Below, one piece after another: positions 38,984-41,438 of a stretch of DNA of 41,438 nt. Both the position numbers and the translations under genes were made by a program. Below the pieces are notes generated by a model. The model was not told the DNA's origin. It ran no database searches and worked only from the letters and a program-made list of their open reading frames with translations. Position 1 is the stretch's first letter, and each line of letters opens with the position of its first letter. The DNA lies in IMG/VR virus record IMGVR_UViG_3300047551_002371, positions 1 through 41,438 of that record; one strand, given 5' to 3'. This stretch comes from a virus.

Positions 38984-39316
38984 TTAATTTGTATCTTCTA
39001 TTCTAGTTTTGAGTGCAATTATAGTCGTCATTAGTGTGATGAGTGTTTCAAATCCTCTTCTTTCAGATTCTTTGCAATCTGTTGGGGGAGGATTTTTTAG
39101 TCCTCCTAAAAGATTTGCATGATTTGTTGTACCTGGAATCATAAAATTGCAAGCAACAAAATTTAATCCAACAAAACTAATTATAGAAACACATATAACA
39201 AAGATCAGTTTATTCAGTAATGAACCATGCTTTTTTCCTACCTCTTTTGGCAGGTCTTCTGATGAACTTGGTGATTTCTGGAAACTGTCTTTTTGGTTGA
39301 GGTCTTCTTCCTTCAT
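38984..39316 (-). CDS. membrane protein with charged N-terminus (110 aa)
   Basis: This leftward gene encodes a soluble charged N-terminus of about 33 residues (KEEDLNQKDSFQKSPSS), one strong transmembrane helix (LIFVICVSIISFVGLNFVA, about 38-56) and a C-terminal part ending LITLMTTIIALKTRIE. AAGGAG lies seven bases before the ATG. It is the last gene of the leftward group and converges with the lysozyme gene. Function is unknown; the nearby lysis-type genes make a role in the envelope possible. Confidence 0.75.
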   Translation of the reverse strand: MKEEDLNQKDSFQKSPSSSEDLPKEVGKKHGSLLNKLIFVICVSIISFVGLNFVACNFMIPGTTNHANLLGGLKNPPPTDCKESERRGFETLITLMTTIIALKTRIEDTN

Positions 39317-39380
39317 TGAAAACTCCTTCGTTGGTAATGAGTCTTATAACCAGTAATCCAAGAAGAAGTAATTTTTTCAT
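39210..39380 (-). CDS. possible overlapping small protein (56 aa)
   Basis: This leftward frame starts one base after the SNase stop (TAAAATG) and overlaps most of the first half of the 38984-39316 gene in another frame. The product begins MKKLLLLGLLVIRLITNEG, a signal- or membrane-like segment, followed by a basic tail (RRPAKRGRKKAW). The start position and hydrophobic leader look gene-like, but there is no clear ribosome site. It could be an overlapping gene or chance. Confidence 0.35.
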   Translation of the reverse strand: MKKLLLLGLLVIRLITNEGVFNEGRRPQPKRQFPEITKFIRRPAKRGRKKAWFITE

Positions 39381-39381
39381 T

Positions 39382-39720
39382 TTACATGTAAGGTTTTGCT
39401 ATACCTTTGTTCAACATTTTTTCATTTACTGTGACTGCTTCTCCTAGGAGATGAAGACTTCCAAGCATTCTGCCATATTTATCTTCTTTGGTTGTTTCTA
39501 TAATCCATTGACCTTCTTTAGAAAGTTCTTTTTCCAACCAAAGTCTTGCTTCTATTCCTTTCTTTTTTTCTTCTAAGTTTGATGTTCTTGTTTCCGGCGC
39601 ATTAATATCTTTTAGACGAATTCTATGAGATACTGTAATATTAAATCCCAAATCAATGTCTAAATCAACAGTATCTCCATCAATTATCCTGGTGATTTTT
39701 TTGATCCTGTACTGATACAT
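39382..39720 (-). CDS. staphylococcal nuclease-like (thermonuclease) protein
   Basis: This 112-residue member of the SNase family retains all key residues: D14-G-D16 (DGDTVDLD), R35 in RIRL, D38 and E43 in DINAPE, and R84 in YGRMLG. It should cleave DNA or RNA near the surface of its OB-fold with calcium. Such proteins are frequent in cyanophages. No signal peptide is visible, so it acts in the host cytoplasm or is packaged. It overlaps the upstream membrane protein gene by 41 bases. Confidence 0.92.
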   Translation of the reverse strand: MYQYRIKKITRIIDGDTVDLDIDLGFNITVSHRIRLKDINAPETRTSNLEEKKKGIEARLWLEKELSKEGQWIIETTKEDKYGRMLGSLHLLGEAVTVNEKMLNKGIAKPYM

Positions 39721-39823
39721 TTAACTCATCATTTGCCATCTTAAGTATGTAGTAAATTATCCACAGAGTTCCTGCTAATCCAATACCTAACATAATGATG
39801 ACACTCCAAACCACACCATTCAT
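39680..39823 (-). CDS. small single-pass membrane protein (47 aa)
   Basis: MNGVVWSVIIMLGIGLAGTL starts a transmembrane helix (about 5-28), followed by a polar tail (NDELNVSVQDQKNHQDN). AGGGGAGA five bases upstream of the ATG at 39823 fixes the start; an earlier in-frame codon would overlap the previous gene. Its end overlaps the SNase gene. Function is unknown. Confidence 0.75.
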   Translation of the reverse strand: MNGVVWSVIIMLGIGLAGTLWIIYYILKMANDELNVSVQDQKNHQDN

Positions 39824-39825
39824 TT

Positions 39826-40017
39826 TTATCTCCCCTCTTGTTGATGTATCCAGGCTTTTAATTCTGTAAGATATACTCTTAATGCTTCTGCTTTTTCTAA
39901 ATGCCAAATATTACCACTCTTGAAGTATTCTTGAGTGTGATTATCGATTGCTTTGAGGATATTATGTATCGGTGCGTTCCACGGTTCTCTTTTGGGAGTG
40001 TTCCACTCTCGTGGCAT
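39826..40017 (-). CDS. small conserved cyanophage protein (63 aa)
   Basis: This first gene of the leftward group reads MPREWNTPKREPWNAPIHNI, then a helical part (IDNHTQEYFKSGNIWHLEKA). I recall the same N-terminal pattern in other cyanophages, without a known function. The late promoter GATAAATA lies 21 bases upstream. The last codons contain the ribosome site of the next gene. Confidence 0.75.
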   Translation of the reverse strand: MPREWNTPKREPWNAPIHNILKAIDNHTQEYFKSGNIWHLEKAEALRVYLTELKAWIHQQEGR

Positions 40018-40038
40018 TTGTAGTAGTTACATACTTAT

Positions 40039-40046
40039 TATTTATC
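40039..40046 (-). promoter_or_regulatory. leftward late promoter GATAAATA
   Basis: TATTTATC on the plus strand is GATAAATA on the minus strand, followed by ATAAGTATG and the ATG at 40017. It drives the SNase group. Confidence 0.75.
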
Positions 40047-40071
40047 TGTGCCACTTCAAAAATTGGACTAC

Positions 40072-40100
40072 TTGACAAATCCTAAATATTAACTTATTAT
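40072..40100 (+). promoter_or_regulatory. rightward early promoter
   Basis: TTGACA (40072-40077), 17 bases, TATTAT (40095-40100). It is divergent from the leftward late promoter 25 bases away. It should drive the lysozyme-like gene at 40229. Confidence 0.75.
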
Positions 40101-40108
40101 GTAAAAAT

Positions 40109-40134
40109 CCCTGTTATGAGCAGGGTCTTTTTTT
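40109..40134 (+). terminator. terminator/attenuator-like hairpin in the leader
   Basis: CCCTG (40109-40113) and CAGGG (40121-40125) with loop TTATGAG are followed by TCTTTTTTT. It lies at the expected start of transcription from the promoter at 40072. The stem is only five pairs. The rest of the 211-base gap from 40018 to 40228 shows no gene. Confidence 0.5.
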
Positions 40135-40228
40135 ATGAGATATTGACTGTGATTAGAGCCGTGGAAGGTGCCCTTTGAGAAAAGGGTATACCCCCCTTCT
40201 ATACGGATGTAGAGTTCAATTAAATTTA

Positions 40229-40897
40229 GTGCAAAATTTCTTTACTGTAGCCCTGCCCCTTCTGGCAACGGTTACAACCAGTACGGCATCACTGCCATTC
40301 GTCAACTACAAGATGCAAGGTCCGCCTCCTCCAGTTCCTGGACAAGCACCTTTCTCAGTTATTAAAGAGTTTGACCTTGTAGATGAAAAGAAGACAGCAA
40401 TCCGCGAGGTTGCTCCCGCAAAGCCAAAAGAGAAAAGGCTAATTTGTAAAGGGTGTAATGAATACGAAAATAAGACCCTGAGTTTTCTTCAGGATCGTGG
40501 TATTAAAGACAAGTATGCCCTTGCCACCGTCATGGGTAATATTCGACAAGAATCTACATTTGTTCCGAATATTTGTGAAGGTGGTGCTAGAACCTCTTAT
40601 AGGGGTTGTAGAAGTGGTGGATTTGGAATTATTCAGTGGACTTCATCAAATCGTTATCATGGATTAGGTGATTTTGCTGCTCGTTATGGTGGAAACCCTT
40701 CTACAATTGACACACAACTTCGGTATATGATTCATGAGACTCAATGGAAAGATATCGAGCATAAACTCAAGCAACCTGGAAACTCGATTCATCACTATAT
40801 GAGACTCGCACATAATTGGTTGGGGTGGGGACATCATGGTGCCCGCACTTCGTATGCCTATGATTATGCCAACCGACTGATTTTGACTGAAGTTTGA
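40229..40897 (+). CDS. phage tail lysozyme-like protein (Phage_lysozyme2 type)
   Basis: This 222-residue protein has a hydrophobic leader (QNFFTVALPLLATVTTSTAS), a P-rich linker (GPPPPVPGQAP), a CKGC pair (73-76), and a lysozyme-like domain: YALATVMGNIRQESTFVPN with probable catalytic E108, then GGFGIIQWTSSNRY and YMRLAHNWLGWG. This matches the phage tail lysozyme type. The leader suggests export or membrane association. Start GTG 40229 is chosen because it opens the signal-like segment; a TTG at 40175 would add 18 unlikely residues. An early promoter lies about 130 bases upstream. Confidence 0.8.
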   Translation: MQNFFTVALPLLATVTTSTASLPFVNYKMQGPPPPVPGQAPFSVIKEFDLVDEKKTAIREVAPAKPKEKRLICKGCNEYENKTLSFLQDRGIKDKYALATVMGNIRQESTFVPNICEGGARTSYRGCRSGGFGIIQWTSSNRYHGLGDFAARYGGNPSTIDTQLRYMIHETQWKDIEHKLKQPGNSIHHYMRLAHNWLGWGHHGARTSYAYDYANRLILTEV

Positions 40898-40931
40898 TAT
40901 ATAAGGGGAGTGCTGCTTACTCCCCTTTCTT

Positions 40932-41345
40932 ATGTTTAATTTTAACTTTGGAAAGAAACCAAATAAAAAGAAACTTATTATAGTAGGAATTATATTATCA
41001 ACTCTTATCGCAGCACTCTCACAATGTAGTAAGATAACAGAAAATGGACTTTGGGACTTATTGGATGAGATTCAAAGAGAATTTTTCCCACAAACTATCA
41101 TTAATGAAGTTATACTTAAAGATCCTGACAAAATAAATCGCAGGGTAGAAAGAGATGTAACTAGAGCAATAGACCAAGTTACTCCAGAATATGACAGAAT
41201 TATTCAAGAAGCAGACAAGAAGTATCAACCTAGATACATAGAAGAAAAGAATGATGAGAGTCTGTGTTATACTGATGAATGTAAGGCACTCGCACCACCA
41301 ATGAGACTTTGTGCTCCATGGCTTGACGACTGCCCTAAGGACTGA
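40932..41345 (+). CDS. membrane-anchored protein of unknown function (137 aa)
   Basis: A basic N-terminus (GKKPNKKK) is followed by a membrane segment (LIIVGIILSTLIAAL) ending at SQC, close to but not matching a lipobox. A helical, charged periplasm-type domain follows, with four cysteines near the end (CYTDEC, CAPWLDDC) that could form disulfides. It lies 34 bases after the lysozyme-like gene, and an early promoter is embedded in its last codons. Function is unknown; the position suggests an envelope role. Confidence 0.72.
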   Translation: MFNFNFGKKPNKKKLIIVGIILSTLIAALSQCSKITENGLWDLLDEIQREFFPQTIINEVILKDPDKINRRVERDVTRAIDQVTPEYDRIIQEADKKYQPRYIEEKNDESLCYTDECKALAPPMRLCAPWLDDCPKD

Positions 41346-41351
41346 TATAAT
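41323..41351 (+). promoter_or_regulatory. early promoter at the right edge
   Basis: TTGACG (41323-41328), 17 bases, TATAAT (41346-41351). The TGA stop of the preceding gene (41343-41345) abuts TATAAT, as at 9476 and 22816. Confidence 0.8.
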
Positions 41352-41401
41352 ACTCTCATAGGCAAAGGGGGTCCAAACCTCTTGTAAGTCCTGCCCCTCC
41401 C

Positions 41402-41438
41402 ATGCCTCTCATAGAAGCACAAACAGGGAGGTCTCTTG
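41402..41438 (+). CDS. possible start of a further gene (partial)
   Basis: ATG 41402 opens a frame (MPLIEAQTGRSL) that runs off the window, about 50 bases after the promoter at 41323. Too little is visible to name it, and no clear ribosome site precedes it. Confidence 0.3.
   Translation, partial: MPLIEAQTGRSL

Noticed and set aside
38961-38985. Bidirectional terminator between the convergent genes
   Set aside because: AAGTT/AACTT gives only a five-pair A/T-rich stem without a T-run on the plus strand; too weak to list.
40898-40905. A further stop-codon-linked promoter after the gene ending at 40897
   Set aside because: TGATATATAAG follows the stop, but the only TTGAC lies nine bases upstream, too close for a -35.

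Overview
This window is a continuous stretch of the genome of a T4-like myovirus that infects marine cyanobacteria (a cyanophage of the Synechococcus/Prochlorococcus group). It contains the T4 replication and recombination core (gp47/gp46, clamp gp45, clamp loader gp44/gp62, RegA, DNA polymerase gp43, UvsX, helicase gp41, primase gp61, NrdA/NrdB) in cyanophage order. Between these lie genes typical of cyanophages: a CobS-like AAA ATPase, a VWA protein of the kind called CobT, Hsp20, MazG, a 2OG-Fe(II) oxygenase, DUF3110 and DUF3310 proteins, and a staphylococcal-nuclease-like protein. I saw no photosynthesis genes, integrase, rRNA, CRISPR array or IS element. The DNA is AT-rich, and the homing endonuclease genes more so.

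Layout. 1-2271: end of gp47, a DUF3110 protein, gp46, a small basic protein. 2295-8253: late-promoter cassettes (virion-type proteins, one GIY-YIG and one HNH-type homing endonuclease) around the VWA/HExxH gene. 8345-9475: CobS-like ATPase. 9514-14333: DUF3310, gp45, a zincin-like protein, an unknown protein, gp44, a small protein, a Dam-type methylase, gp62, regA, tightly packed with stop/start overlaps. 14441-22815: Hsp20, two small paralogues, a DNA polymerase split into two genes, uvsX, 2OG oxygenase, gp41, a homing endonuclease carrying a copy of the gp41 tail, mazG, a small protein, a second zincin-like protein. 22831-22986: tRNA-Ala and tRNA-Leu. 23023-29303: a possible nuclease and a block of predicted virion and membrane proteins. 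29317-34412: gp61, nrdA, nrdB, an endonuclease, a small protein. 34463-38933: a modular virion protein, a GIY-YIG protein, a C39-like peptidase, an endonuclease, a GH24 lysozyme. 38984-40017: a leftward island with the SNase-like gene. 40229 to end: a second lysozyme-type protein, a membrane protein, and possibly the start of another gene.

Regulation can be read from the sequence. Late promoters (TATAAATA, or GATAAATA/AATAAATA variants) precede virion genes and several endonucleases, often fused to the U-tract of the preceding terminator. Sigma70-like promoters (TTGAC(A/C/G), 17 bases, TATAAT) precede early genes; in three of them the TGA stop of the upstream gene directly precedes TATAAT and doubles as an extended -10.

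The most notable observations are: (i) two homing endonuclease genes whose late promoter sits inside a long inverted repeat reaching almost to the start codon, like the I-TevI translational switch; (ii) an endonuclease inserted at the end of gp41 that carries a 27-residue copy of the gp41 C-terminus; (iii) a polymerase split in the fingers region; and (iv) a nucleotidyltransferase-like protein with a T4-type capsid-targeting N-terminus, so probably packaged in the head.
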